Source of the DNA: Chelativorans sp. J32
GTDB lineage: Bacteria > Pseudomonadota > Alphaproteobacteria > Rhizobiales > Rhizobiaceae
Direction: 5' to 3'
Length of the DNA stretch: 64,000 nt
Assembly (NCBI RefSeq): GCF_000518985.1
Contig: NZ_JAEQ01000009.1
Location: 1 to 64,000 of the forward strand
The first letter of the stretch is position 1; every line of letters begins with the position of its first letter. Both the position numbers and the translations under genes were made by a program. Below, piece after piece: positions 35,877-44,768 of the stretch. The notes under the pieces are model-generated. The model did not search any database. It was not told the DNA's origin and saw nothing but the letters and a program-made list of their open reading frames with translations.

Positions 35877-37538
35877 CTACGGTCTGGCGCCACCTGCCCG
35901 CGCCCCGGTTTCCAGAACATACTGGTTGTGATCACCCGCACTCGCCAGATGTAGATCGCCCGTAGCCTGATCGACAAGCAGGTCGAGGAAGGAATTGGCT
36001 GCCGGCCGCCATTCAACGTCAGCCGGTACGTTGAGCGTGAGCATGCCTCCAGTGGCGTATTCCGCATGCAGACGTACGGCTTTGCCTGAGGAGTGGGCCG
36101 GCTCGTCCACCCGAATGAGGGCCCAGGCGCCGGCATCTCCCCATTTATGTTCGAGCACCTCGTGGGATCCGATTGCCAAGACGCGGAGCCGGCGCAGCGC
36201 GCAGCATTCGCCGATGACTGAAGCCATCCGGCCGAACCCGGTGAGAAAAATGGAGCGTCGCCCCTCGGCAGGCGAGATGTCACGGCGCCACCAGCCCGGC
36301 GCGTCGAGCACCGGATGGTCGAAATCACCCTCACGGCTCAACCGTGAGATCGCGGTGGCGAGCACGGTGGGCCTTGGTGGAGAATATCGGATGTCGAAGG
36401 CACCCGGCTCATAATACCCTTCCTGCCGGACCAGCATCGAGTTCCAGTCGAGGGCGCCCAGCATCGACCAGCAGGTCACCGACCGAACGTCGGCGCCCAG
36501 CCTCCGGGCCGTTTCGGCAGCGCGCCACCCCTCAATGAGCCAGCGAAGCTGCTCGTCGCGCGTGCAGCCATTGTGCTGTTCGGTAATGGATATGGGCAAC
36601 TCGTATCGGTCCCAAATCTCCATGATGCGGGGAAGAACGCCGAGCATTTGTTCCGGCACATGGGCTCGAACCGCGGCAACGTCGACATACACGTCCCTGC
36701 CGTTTCCGCCCGGAGGCTCCCCAGGGTAGAGCTCCAGTCTTTCGTCTAGGAACCGGTCGCTGGTGAGGTAATAGTCGAGGCCGATTATATCCGCTGGGCA
36801 CGGCTCGTCCCGAAGACCAACGAGGTCGCTCGGCTCAATCCCATGATCGAGCAATCTTTGGAAAAACGGGTGACCCCGGTCAACGCGGCCAGCCAGCAGA
36901 TCCATAGCAAGCCAGCGCCGTTCATTTTCGAACTCCGCCTGGTAGGATAGCTTCGGCGTGGCGAAGACGCGGCCCAGATCTTCGGTCTGCACCAGCTTGG
37001 CCGCCGGATTGAGAGCCCTGACGGCCCGCATGGCTGCGGCAACGGCTTTGCATTGCGCGACGACCAACTGCAGAAACGTGGCCTCGTCGGAACTGTGTGG
37101 ATGCCACAGACCATAGAGCCCGCTGATGCGAGCTGTCGTGAGGGGCTCGTTGATCGGAGTGAACATCTCGATCCACGGATACCGTTCGGCGACGGCACGC
37201 GCGTGCAGCGCCAGATGGTGCGGAAAACCGGGATCTAGCAGGTCGGTCCAAAGAGGCCCCGATCCGTGATGCACGAGACCCGCGATGGGTCTGATGCCCG
37301 CATCCCGCAGAATGCGGAGGTCGGCATCGGATCGTTCCCAGTTGCGCTGTCCCTGGACGGCCTCGATCTCCTCCCAAAGCACCGGATAGCGCAGGGCTTT
37401 GATGCCCGTTGAAGCAATCAGCTGGAGATCATCCCGGCGTATGGTGTAGCCGGTTTCGCGGAGCTGGTTGCGAACCGTGTTTCCAACCCGGACGACGCTG
37501 CATTCGAGCCCGCCCCAAATCTCGAGCGGATATCTCAC
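35877..37538 (-). CDS. GH1-like glycosidase domain fused to an internally deleted SDR domain
   Basis: A 553-residue protein. Residues 1-400 are a family 1 glycoside-hydrolase-like barrel (LEIWGGLECSVVRVGN, LRYPVLWEEI) with the acid/base Glu in TPINEP and the nucleophile Glu in SITEQHN. In the family I recognise, this domain is fused to a complete RmlD-type NDP-sugar reductase. Here the reductase part is about 130 residues: a degenerate Rossmann start (RSIFLTGFGRMASVIGECC, no GxxGxxG), then directly the family's C-terminal part (FLDLLVDQATGDLHLASAGD). The Ser-Tyr-Lys active site is missing. It starts with GTG overlapping the galactopyranose mutase stop, so it is coupled to surface-sugar synthesis. 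Confidence 0.78.
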   Translation of the reverse strand: MRYPLEIWGGLECSVVRVGNTVRNQLRETGYTIRRDDLQLIASTGIKALRYPVLWEEIEAVQGQRNWERSDADLRILRDAGIRPIAGLVHHGSGPLWTDLLDPGFPHHLALHARAVAERYPWIEMFTPINEPLTTARISGLYGLWHPHSSDEATFLQLVVAQCKAVAAAMRAVRALNPAAKLVQTEDLGRVFATPKLSYQAEFENERRWLAMDLLAGRVDRGHPFFQRLLDHGIEPSDLVGLRDEPCPADIIGLDYYLTSDRFLDERLELYPGEPPGGNGRDVYVDVAAVRAHVPEQMLGVLPRIMEIWDRYELPISITEQHNGCTRDEQLRWLIEGWRAAETARRLGADVRSVTCWSMLGALDWNSMLVRQEGYYEPGAFDIRYSPPRPTVLATAISRLSREGDFDHPVLDAPGWWRRDISPAEGRRSIFLTGFGRMASVIGECCALRRLRVLAIGSHEVLEHKWGDAGAWALIRVDEPAHSSGKAVRLHAEYATGGMLTLNVPADVEWRPAANSFLDLLVDQATGDLHLASAGDHNQYVLETGARAGGARP

Positions 37539-38671
37539 TCGGCAGCTTGCCGCGAAGCGACCCCTCCACTGGAGGCCGGAACCGACTTGTGGATCCTGGC
37601 GAAAGTGGCGAGTGCCTGGCCCACCACCTGATCCATATTATAGTAACGGTATGTCGCCAGGCGGCCGACGAACCACACATCCGGCTGCTGAGCCGCCAAG
37701 GCTTCATAGCGTTTATAGAGCGCTTCGTTCTCTCCTCTTGGGACCGGATAATAGGGATCGCCGACATCCGTCGGATATTCATAGGTCAGGCTGGTCTGTG
37801 GGTGGTTCTGGCCGGTCAGATGCTTGTATTCTGTAATGCGGGTGTAGGCTTCGGTCTGGGGATAATTCACCACCGCGACAGGCTGGAACTGTTCCTGATC
37901 CAGGGTGACGTGCTCGAACCGCAGCGAGCGATAAGGCAGCCGCCCCAATCTGAAGTCGAAGAACTCGTCGATCGGGCCGGTATAGATCAGTCTCCTGAAC
38001 GGGATCTGTCGCTTGATCTCCCGGAAATCCGCCTGAAGCATCATCTTGATCCGGGGATGGGACAGCATGCGCTGGAACATGCGCGTGTATCCACCGGCAG
38101 GCATATGCTGGAAACTATCGCCGAAGTAGCGATCATCCCGATTGGTGCGCGTGGGCACGCGAGCCGTAACCGATTTGCTCAACTGGGACGGATCGACCCC
38201 CCATTGCTTTCGGGTGTAGCCGCGGAAGAATTTCTCGTAGAGCTCGCGGCCTACGGTGGAAACCACCACATCCTCCGCGGAGCGCACCTCCTCGACCTTT
38301 TCCCTGCGTGCGGCGAAAAATTCCTCCAACTGGTCGGAAGTCAGATCGAGCCCGTATAACCGGTTGATCGTGTCCAGATTGATGGGAATGGGCACGAGCA
38401 TCCCATCCACACGAGCCAGCACCCGATGCTCGTAGAACCTCCAATCCGTAAACTGAGACAGGTAGTCTACGATGGATTGGGCATTGGTGTGGAAGATGTG
38501 CGGGCCATACTGATGGATCAGGATGCCGGCGTCGTCATAGCAATCATAGGCGTTCCCGCCGATATGGGGCCGACGATCGATGATCAGAACACTTTCACCC
38601 CTTTGCGACGCAATGCGCTCTGCGAGCACGCTGCCCGCAAATCCCGCTCCGACGACGAGCCAGTCGAACAT
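37535..38671 (-). CDS. glf: UDP-galactopyranose mutase
   Basis: A 378-residue flavoenzyme that converts UDP-galactopyranose to UDP-galactofuranose for surface glycans. The FAD motif is VVGAGFAGSVLAERIA at residues 5-20; family landmarks follow: GGNAYDCYDDAGILIHQYGP, the substrate-loop region YTRKQWGVDPSQL with the conserved Trp, and the C-terminal FAD segment VWFVGRLATYRYYNMDQVVG. It lies one base after the glycosyltransferase stop and overlaps the GH1-like gene, forming a three-gene operon. Confidence 0.94.
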   Translation of the reverse strand: MFDWLVVGAGFAGSVLAERIASQRGESVLIIDRRPHIGGNAYDCYDDAGILIHQYGPHIFHTNAQSIVDYLSQFTDWRFYEHRVLARVDGMLVPIPINLDTINRLYGLDLTSDQLEEFFAARREKVEEVRSAEDVVVSTVGRELYEKFFRGYTRKQWGVDPSQLSKSVTARVPTRTNRDDRYFGDSFQHMPAGGYTRMFQRMLSHPRIKMMLQADFREIKRQIPFRRLIYTGPIDEFFDFRLGRLPYRSLRFEHVTLDQEQFQPVAVVNYPQTEAYTRITEYKHLTGQNHPQTSLTYEYPTDVGDPYYPVPRGENEALYKRYEALAAQQPDVWFVGRLATYRYYNMDQVVGQALATFARIHKSVPASSGGVASRQAAE

Positions 38672-38672
38672 C

Positions 38673-39839
38673 TCAGGCCCCCTTTTTCAGGGGGAGGGAG
38701 TTCTTCATCGCAAGGGCTGCGCTGATATGCCCTGCCATGGCTTCCCAGGTACTATCCCAGGACGTCTTCGCCAGAAAAGCGTCTGCCTTACCCAACCAAG
38801 CCTCACGTGGGGTGTTGAGCGCCGAACGAAGTTTGTCTGCGACATCGCTTGCGTCTGCAATGTCCACCAAGCCCTGAGCGCCATAGGTCCGAACCACATC
38901 CACGATCGCGGTCGAAACGACTGGGAGCCCTGCCGCAAGGAACTCCGGCGTTTTGGTCGGGCTGATATAGCGGGTGGATTCATTAAGTGCGAAGGGCATC
39001 CAGCCCGCGTCCCAATGCGCGAGATAGGCGGGCAGATCGGCATATTGTTTGCCGCCCAGCCAATGAAGATTAGGCGCTTCCGGAAGTGTCGCTGGATCGA
39101 TCTTGACAACGGGCCCGAGCATCACAAAGTGAATGTCGGGCATGGACGCCGCAGCATGCCGGACGAGTTCCACGTCGAGGCGCTCGTCTATGACGCCGAA
39201 GAAGCCCACCCTTGGATGCGGGATGTCGGCCTGATCGGCTGGATCGGCAATCGGTCCGCGAGCCTTTCCGAAGTGGCGCACGTCGATGCTGCTCGGGAAC
39301 GGATGGACTGACGGATGGTGCGCGCGCTTTGCCTCATAGAGGCTCATGCCGCCCGTGAAGACGAGATCGGCACGGGCGAAGAGTTCCCGTTCCAGCCTGA
39401 CGAGTTCGGCTGGAGCGTTTTTGAACGCCGATAATTCGTCCATGCAGTCGTAGACGCACAGATCGCCAGCAATGTGCGACGCGAATTGCAACGCCATAGG
39501 GGTGTAGAACCAGGCGATGAGGGGTGCGGCGGAGGTTGCGACAATTTCGTCCACGAACCGCTTCTGAACGGCGGACTTGGCTTGCTCGTCAAAGCCTCGC
39601 GGGAAGACTGGGGTTCGGATTTCAACTCCGCCCGACGCCCGTTCCGATTTCAGAACGGGACGGGAAACCTGCTCTTCCAAAGGTTCTTCAAAGAACAAAA
39701 CCCGACTGCCAAGAGCAGCCCTTGTCAAAATATGCTGAGGTCTCTGAAATACGAAATTCCAACGCAGATGAGAAAAGCAGATTATGGTGTTCTTGTTGTT
39801 AAGTGGCTTCTGTCTTTCGACTCTTGCAAACGCTTTCAT
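38673..39839 (-). CDS. Glycosyltransferase, GT-B fold (family 1/4 type)
   Basis: A 388-residue cytoplasmic or membrane-associated glycosyltransferase. The N-terminal half has SHLRWNFVFQRPQHILTRAA, typical of the transferases that accompany UDP-galactopyranose mutase in Alphaproteobacteria. The C-terminal donor half has RVGFFGVIDERLDVELV and the retained acid region PTKTPEFLAAGLPVVST. AGGA lies 6 bases before the ATG. It could use UDP-galactofuranose, but the sugar specificity is inferred only from the neighbour. Confidence 0.87.
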   Translation of the reverse strand: MKAFARVERQKPLNNKNTIICFSHLRWNFVFQRPQHILTRAALGSRVLFFEEPLEEQVSRPVLKSERASGGVEIRTPVFPRGFDEQAKSAVQKRFVDEIVATSAAPLIAWFYTPMALQFASHIAGDLCVYDCMDELSAFKNAPAELVRLERELFARADLVFTGGMSLYEAKRAHHPSVHPFPSSIDVRHFGKARGPIADPADQADIPHPRVGFFGVIDERLDVELVRHAAASMPDIHFVMLGPVVKIDPATLPEAPNLHWLGGKQYADLPAYLAHWDAGWMPFALNESTRYISPTKTPEFLAAGLPVVSTAIVDVVRTYGAQGLVDIADASDVADKLRSALNTPREAWLGKADAFLAKTSWDSTWEAMAGHISAALAMKNSLPLKKGA

Positions 39840-40133
39840 GGAGAATTCCTACCGTTAGATCCGTCCGAACAGTTGAAATCTCTCTGACAGAAGCCGGACG
39901 CTTTCGCCAAACCCGCCAAACTGATGGTTGTTCCACTCTGTTGGATATCGCCTGAAAAGACGGGCACCGGCCTGCGACAGCTGTTGCCGACCGGAAACAC
40001 GGGTAACGGAATTCCATGTGGATGCGCGCCTGCCTACATTTAGGGGTTGAGTGGGCAGTGCAACTCTGAAATGACAAAGACAACGCGGCCGCAGAGCCGC
40101 ACGGGGACGGCTAAGCCGTCGGGGTTAAAGGTC

Positions 40134-41063
40134 ATGAAAGTCCAATTCGAAACGAACATATTTCCGCTCTTCGATCCGAAGGCTGTCGACGATCTGAAGG
40201 ACCCCTGTCCTGTCTTTGACGGCAAGCTTTGGCACATGTACGGCTCAAGCGGGACGGTCAGGAGTGAAACGTGGAGCATTCTCCACGCGACCTCTCCAGA
40301 TCTCTACGGCCCTTGGACAGAGCACCAGCCGATCGTGCTGCCTGTCCAAGGATCAGGCGTCGCCGCTCCGGGCGTCATCTTCGAAGATGGCGTGTTCCAC
40401 ATGTTCATCCAGACGGAATTCATGAAATCCGGCGGGCGGTGCGAGCACGCCGTGTCGAACGATGGTTTCCATTGGGTCGTGCTTCAGCCCGCCTTTTCGG
40501 CCCTGCCGGGAACGGATGAGGATGGCATCTACGATCCGCATCCGGCTCTCATCGCCGGCAAGCGCTACATCGTCTATTCGGCGATGCCTCCGTTTTCGAA
40601 GGTTCCGCAGCCAGACGTCTATCTCGCGCGCAGCAAGTCGGACAGCTGGTTCGGGCCTTGGGAACGCATGGGCAAGATCCTGGATCACAACGATCTTCCG
40701 CATCACAACCCGCGAGATCATCCCGATTACGAGTGGGGCATTGAGGGCGCACAGCTCGTCGAGCTGCCCGATGGGCGGGTGCTGCTAAACGCAACCTGCT
40801 TTCTGCCGGACGGCCCCCGCGGCACACGCCAGCGCGTCTTCTTCGCAGTAGCGGATCATGTCGAGGGTCCGTACCGGTCGGTAGGGCCGGTGCTGGATCC
40901 CGGCGAACCCGGTGAAAACGGGCACTCCACAGTCCTCATACATGACGGGGAACTGACGCTGTTCTATCAAAGCCGTCGCGTTCTCACGAACCATCGCTGG
41001 CGGTACGGAATCGCCAAATGCCGGCTGCAGGAACCCGAGGTGACCCTCGCGAAGGTTGCGTGA
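40134..41063 (+). CDS. GH43-like five-bladed propeller protein (glycosidase-related)
   Basis: A 309-residue protein with the repeated blade pattern of GH43/GH32/GH130-type beta-propellers: DPCPVFDGKLWHMYGSSG, APGVIFEDGVFHMFIQTE, YDPHPALIAGKRYIVYSA, IEGAQLVELPDGRVLLNATC and HSTVLIHDGELTLFYQSR. The Asp in the first blade and the Glu in IEGAQ occupy positions of catalytic acids in this fold. No signal peptide is seen, so it is probably cytoplasmic. The ATG at 40134 has only a weak AAAGG site. It is divergent from the galactofuranose operon across about 290 bases in which I see no gene; a role in surface sugar turnover is inferred. Confidence 0.72.
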   Translation: MKVQFETNIFPLFDPKAVDDLKDPCPVFDGKLWHMYGSSGTVRSETWSILHATSPDLYGPWTEHQPIVLPVQGSGVAAPGVIFEDGVFHMFIQTEFMKSGGRCEHAVSNDGFHWVVLQPAFSALPGTDEDGIYDPHPALIAGKRYIVYSAMPPFSKVPQPDVYLARSKSDSWFGPWERMGKILDHNDLPHHNPRDHPDYEWGIEGAQLVELPDGRVLLNATCFLPDGPRGTRQRVFFAVADHVEGPYRSVGPVLDPGEPGENGHSTVLIHDGELTLFYQSRRVLTNHRWRYGIAKCRLQEPEVTLAKVA

Positions 41064-41075
41064 TCAGCCAAGTCC

Positions 41076-42080
41076 CTAGCCTGTCAGCGGACCTGCACCC
41101 GCCCCGGGTTCGTCCGCTGACTGTGGAGGTAGGCGACCAAGGCGATTTACCTCGTCCACGGCGTCGGCCACTGCCTTCGGGTTCGAGTGATGGACCATGT
41201 GGCCGACGCCGTCCAACACTCGGAACGTGGAGCGCCGCAGCTCCGCGTGCAGCCTGCCGGAATGCTTTTTCGGATCGACAATGCGGTCTCCGCGCCCGGC
41301 GAGGATCGCAACCGGCAGGCGCAGTTCGCGATAGCGACGGCTGAGCCGCCTTGTCGCTGAGCCTGCTAGACCGAGTTCAATCGCACTTGTCCGGATCTGT
41401 GATGGCCGAAGCACCATCCATGGCGGAAAACGCCGGAAATGTTTCGGGACGGGAGCCGGGCCGAAAAGCAGTCTCATGATCAGCGGCCAGACAGCCCGGG
41501 CCGTGAGCGGCAGAAAGGTTTGTCTTGCCAGACCGCCGATCACAGGTCTCGCAGCTTGCGATAGCACAGCCATGCCGATCCGCGGCTGGGGATAAAGGAA
41601 ACCGCTTTCCAGGATCAGCCCACGCACGGCCTGCGGAGACTCAAGCGCCAACGCGATTGCAACCAGCGCTCCCCAGGAATGGCCGAGCACGATTGCTTCC
41701 TGCACGCCCATGCGACGAAGGGCCGAATGGATCAGGCGCGCTTGCGCCTCAGGGCGGCAGCAATCGCCAGGGAGTGGATCACTGTAGCCATAGCCCGGGC
41801 GATCGAACACGATCACGCGATATCGCGAGGCCACAATAGGCACAACGCCGCTGAGCAGAAAGTCGATGCTCAGAGAAGAATTGCCGTGCAAAACGACGAG
41901 CGGCGCCCCGTGCCCAAGCTCGATATAATGGAGCCTGCCCCCGCACACCTCGACGAACCTGCCGATGGGCGGGTTTTCTCGCTCGGCTTTACGGCTGCGG
42001 ACATTTACGACGGCAGCTGCGGCAGCCGCTACCGCCAAACCCGCCAACCAACGATGTCGCCTCATCACTGGTTGCGGCAT
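41076..42080 (-). CDS. Alpha/beta hydrolase with N-terminal membrane anchor
   Basis: A 334-residue serine hydrolase. An N-terminal hydrophobic stretch (WLAGLAVAAAAAAVVNV) suggests a membrane anchor or signal. The catalytic triad is visible: nucleophile Ser in LGHSWGALVA, Asp in GRGDRIVD and His in GVGHMVHH; the oxyanion region is VVLHGNSS. Esterase, lipase or haloperoxidase-like activity is possible. Start choice is uncertain: ATG codons at 42080 and 42065 are both plausible. It converges on the propeller gene with 12 bases between stops. Confidence 0.85.
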   Translation of the reverse strand: MPQPVMRRHRWLAGLAVAAAAAAVVNVRSRKAERENPPIGRFVEVCGGRLHYIELGHGAPLVVLHGNSSLSIDFLLSGVVPIVASRYRVIVFDRPGYGYSDPLPGDCCRPEAQARLIHSALRRMGVQEAIVLGHSWGALVAIALALESPQAVRGLILESGFLYPQPRIGMAVLSQAARPVIGGLARQTFLPLTARAVWPLIMRLLFGPAPVPKHFRRFPPWMVLRPSQIRTSAIELGLAGSATRRLSRRYRELRLPVAILAGRGDRIVDPKKHSGRLHAELRRSTFRVLDGVGHMVHHSNPKAVADAVDEVNRLGRLPPQSADEPGAGAGPLTG

Positions 42081-42343
42081 CGCTTGGCGTGCCGAGGTTT
42101 CACGACCGATATACAAGCTTCAAAGCCGTAGATCGACGGCGCACGATCGGCTGCATCTTCGGCAATATTTGAGCAAGGCATGGGGTTGTTGTTTCATGCA
42201 GGTTGAGGAGGCGCGCGCTTCCAACCTCCTGCAGGACGATCCGTTCCCACCAATCCTAGGGATCGCACTGACTTTAAAAGCATATGAACCCACTTTGAAG
42301 CTTGCTAAGTTCAGCGCTAAACCGGAGCGAGGGAGTGGAACCA

Positions 42344-44122
42344 ATGTATCGCGCACCCGTAGAGGAGATCGCCTTCGCGCTGAAGCACGTCGCAGGACTG
42401 GGTCCAGCCTTGGACGCCGGCCAGTTTGGCGACCTTTCCGAGGACCTTGTCGACGCCATTCTCGCCGAGGCCGGCCGTTTCGCCACGGAAGAGGTCGCAC
42501 CGCTGCGCCGGGTCGGCGACGAGGAAGGCGCGATGCTCCGGGATGCAGCCGTAACCATGCCGCCCGGCTGGAAGCCCCTCTACCGGCGCTGGATCGAGGG
42601 CGGCTGGAACGCACTCTCCGGGCCGGAGGACTTCGGCGGGCAAGCCCTTCCCACCATGCTCAGCGTGGCCACGCTCGAAATGTGGAACTCCGCCTCGATG
42701 GCCTTCGGCATCGGCCCCACTCTGACCATGGGCGCTGTCGAAGCGCTGGACAAACATGCCTCCGACGATCTCAAACGGACATATCTCGGAAAGCTCGTGT
42801 CCGGCGAATGGATGGGCACGATGAATTTGACGGAGCCTCAGGCTGGCTCCGACCTCAGCGCGCTGAAGACGCGGGCCGAACCTGCCGGCGAGGGTACCTA
42901 TCGCATTTTCGGCCAGAAGATCTTCATCACCTACGGCGAACATAATCTCACTGACAATATCGTGCACCTCGTCCTGGCGAGGCTGCCGGACGCGCCGGCG
43001 GGAACCAAGGGCATCTCGCTTTTCCTGGTGCCCAAATTCCTCGTCAACGAGGACGGCTCGCTCGGACCCCGCAATGATGTTTTCTGCGCGAGCATAGAGC
43101 ACAAGCTCGGTATCCACGCCTCACCGACATGCACAATGATCTATGGCGACGGCTTTGCGGAGGGGATGGAGCCGGGGGCGATCGGTTGGCTGGTCGGCGA
43201 GGAAAACCGCGGGCTCGCCTGCATGTTCACCATGATGAACAACGCCCGGCTGGCGGTCGGAATCCAAGGGGTCTCGGTGGCGGAAGCCGCCTTCCAAAAG
43301 GCGTTGGCCTATGCGAAGGAGCGCAGACAGGGCAAAGCGTCGGGCTACTCAGGCGAAGGAATGGCGCCGATAGTCCATCATCCCGATGTGCAGCGGGACC
43401 TCGCGACGATGAAAGCGCTAACCCGGGCTGCCAGGGCCATCGCCTATTCCTGTGCGCATGCGATCGACCGGGCGCGCAACGCGGAAGGTGGCGAGGCCCG
43501 CTACTGGCAGGAGCGCGCCAATCTGCTGACGCCGGTGGCCAAGGCCTTTTGCACCGATATCGGGGTGCAGGTGGCTTCGATCGGCGTACAGGTGCATGGC
43601 GGCATGGGCTATATCGAGGAAACGGGCGCGGCGGCGCTGCTTCGCGATGCCCGCATTGCGCCGATCTATGAGGGTACGAACGGGATTCAGGCGATCGATC
43701 TCGTCACACGCAAGCTGCCGCTCTCGGGCGGAGAGCATGTCCGCGGCTATCTGGAGGAGCTCCGCGAGACGCGGCGCGATCTGGGCCTCCTGAACGAAGC
43801 CGGTTTCGGCGCGGCGGCGCGGAGACTTGGTGAGGCCATCAACGACCTCTCCGAGGCCACGGCCCATCTTCTCGCGCTCCTGGACAAGGAACAAAACGAG
43901 GCGGCTCTTGCCGGCGCCACACCCTATCTGCGTCTGTTCGGGCTTGTGGCGGGCGGAGTTCACCTGGCTCGTGCGGCCCGCGCCGATATGTCTGCCGAAC
44001 GCATCGGCCTCTGCCGTTTCTATGCGGAAAACCTGCTTACGGAGACGGCAGGCCTGAAGCTCCAGGTCACCGCCGGCGCCGACAGCCTCGCCGGCGCGGC
44101 CGCATCGCTCGTCACGAGCTGA
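42344..44122 (+). CDS. Acyl-CoA dehydrogenase, large DmdC-like form
   Basis: A 592-residue FAD enzyme, longer than the usual 380-400 residue acyl-CoA dehydrogenases because of an N-terminal helical domain and a C-terminal extension after about residue 460. This layout is typical of the 3-methylmercaptopropionyl-CoA dehydrogenase (DmdC) branch. The FAD/substrate motif MNLTEPQAGSDLSALKTRA and the catalytic Glu in IYEGTNGIQAIDL are present. GGAG lies 8 bases before the ATG at 42344. It stands alone, so the acyl-CoA substrate is not indicated by neighbours; general short- or branched-chain acyl-CoA oxidation is equally possible. Confidence 0.88.
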   Translation: MYRAPVEEIAFALKHVAGLGPALDAGQFGDLSEDLVDAILAEAGRFATEEVAPLRRVGDEEGAMLRDAAVTMPPGWKPLYRRWIEGGWNALSGPEDFGGQALPTMLSVATLEMWNSASMAFGIGPTLTMGAVEALDKHASDDLKRTYLGKLVSGEWMGTMNLTEPQAGSDLSALKTRAEPAGEGTYRIFGQKIFITYGEHNLTDNIVHLVLARLPDAPAGTKGISLFLVPKFLVNEDGSLGPRNDVFCASIEHKLGIHASPTCTMIYGDGFAEGMEPGAIGWLVGEENRGLACMFTMMNNARLAVGIQGVSVAEAAFQKALAYAKERRQGKASGYSGEGMAPIVHHPDVQRDLATMKALTRAARAIAYSCAHAIDRARNAEGGEARYWQERANLLTPVAKAFCTDIGVQVASIGVQVHGGMGYIEETGAAALLRDARIAPIYEGTNGIQAIDLVTRKLPLSGGEHVRGYLEELRETRRDLGLLNEAGFGAAARRLGEAINDLSEATAHLLALLDKEQNEAALAGATPYLRLFGLVAGGVHLARAARADMSAERIGLCRFYAENLLTETAGLKLQVTAGADSLAGAAASLVTS

Positions 44123-44198
44123 TGCAGACCGGGATCGGTGTGCTACCAGAGGAGAATTGTAGCGCCTCAGCCTCCTGACGCTCTTCCAGCGGCACCCG

Positions 44199-44768
44199 CT
44201 ATATACCGAGTTCGATCTCGCGGCCGGCAGCCTGCAGAATGCCCCAGACATGATCGGCGAAAGAGCGCCAGACCTCGATATGGAAGCGGTGCTGCGTCTC
44301 GCGCAGCAATATGATCTGAGCCCTGTCGAAAATCGTTCGGCAACCGCTGCCGACCGGCATCGCACCGACATCGAATGGAACCGCCGATTGTAGCGCCAGA
44401 ACCGAATCCGAACCTTCGATCTCGATGCCCACCTCACGGTGTCCGACATCGACAAGGCTGTGAATGACCTCCGCATACAGCTCGGCGAAGGCCCCTTCCA
44501 CTGCCGCCTGCTCGGTCAAGGGAGCGGTTAGATACCATTCGTCCGGGCCGAGGCACACGGCGCGCTTTTCCGCCGACCGGGAGAGGCCCCCGATCTTCGC
44601 TGGCAGTTGCAAGCCAAACACCTCCGATGCCTTCGCCAGCTCCGCCGGATCGATCCGAAGACTGAAGCGCGCTGTGTCGGCAGCCGGGCGGATGACGAGC
44701 GGCACGGCCGTGTTGACGGCTATCTCGCGGCCGACCAGCGGATGATGTTGGTGCAGCATGATCGTCAT
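44199..44768 (-). CDS. soxG: Sarcosine oxidase, gamma subunit
   Basis: A 189-residue subunit of heterotetrameric sarcosine oxidase. Family features are the GcvT-like segment CLGPDEWYLTAPL and the C-terminal RSFADHVWGILQAAGREIE. The start at 44768 overlaps the alpha-subunit stop (ATGA); earlier in-frame codons would extend into that gene. It is the last gene of soxBDAG. The enzyme demethylates sarcosine to glycine, passing the one-carbon unit to tetrahydrofolate and producing hydrogen peroxide. Confidence 0.9.
   Translation of the reverse strand: MTIMLHQHHPLVGREIAVNTAVPLVIRPAADTARFSLRIDPAELAKASEVFGLQLPAKIGGLSRSAEKRAVCLGPDEWYLTAPLTEQAAVEGAFAELYAEVIHSLVDVGHREVGIEIEGSDSVLALQSAVPFDVGAMPVGSGCRTIFDRAQIILLRETQHRFHIEVWRSFADHVWGILQAAGREIELGI

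Noticed and set aside
42196-42240. Stem-loop or attenuator ahead of the acyl-CoA dehydrogenase
   Set aside because: Several alternative short pairings (AGGTTG/CAACCT, TGCAGG/CCTGCA) compete, none extends beyond 6 bp and no leader peptide is apparent.
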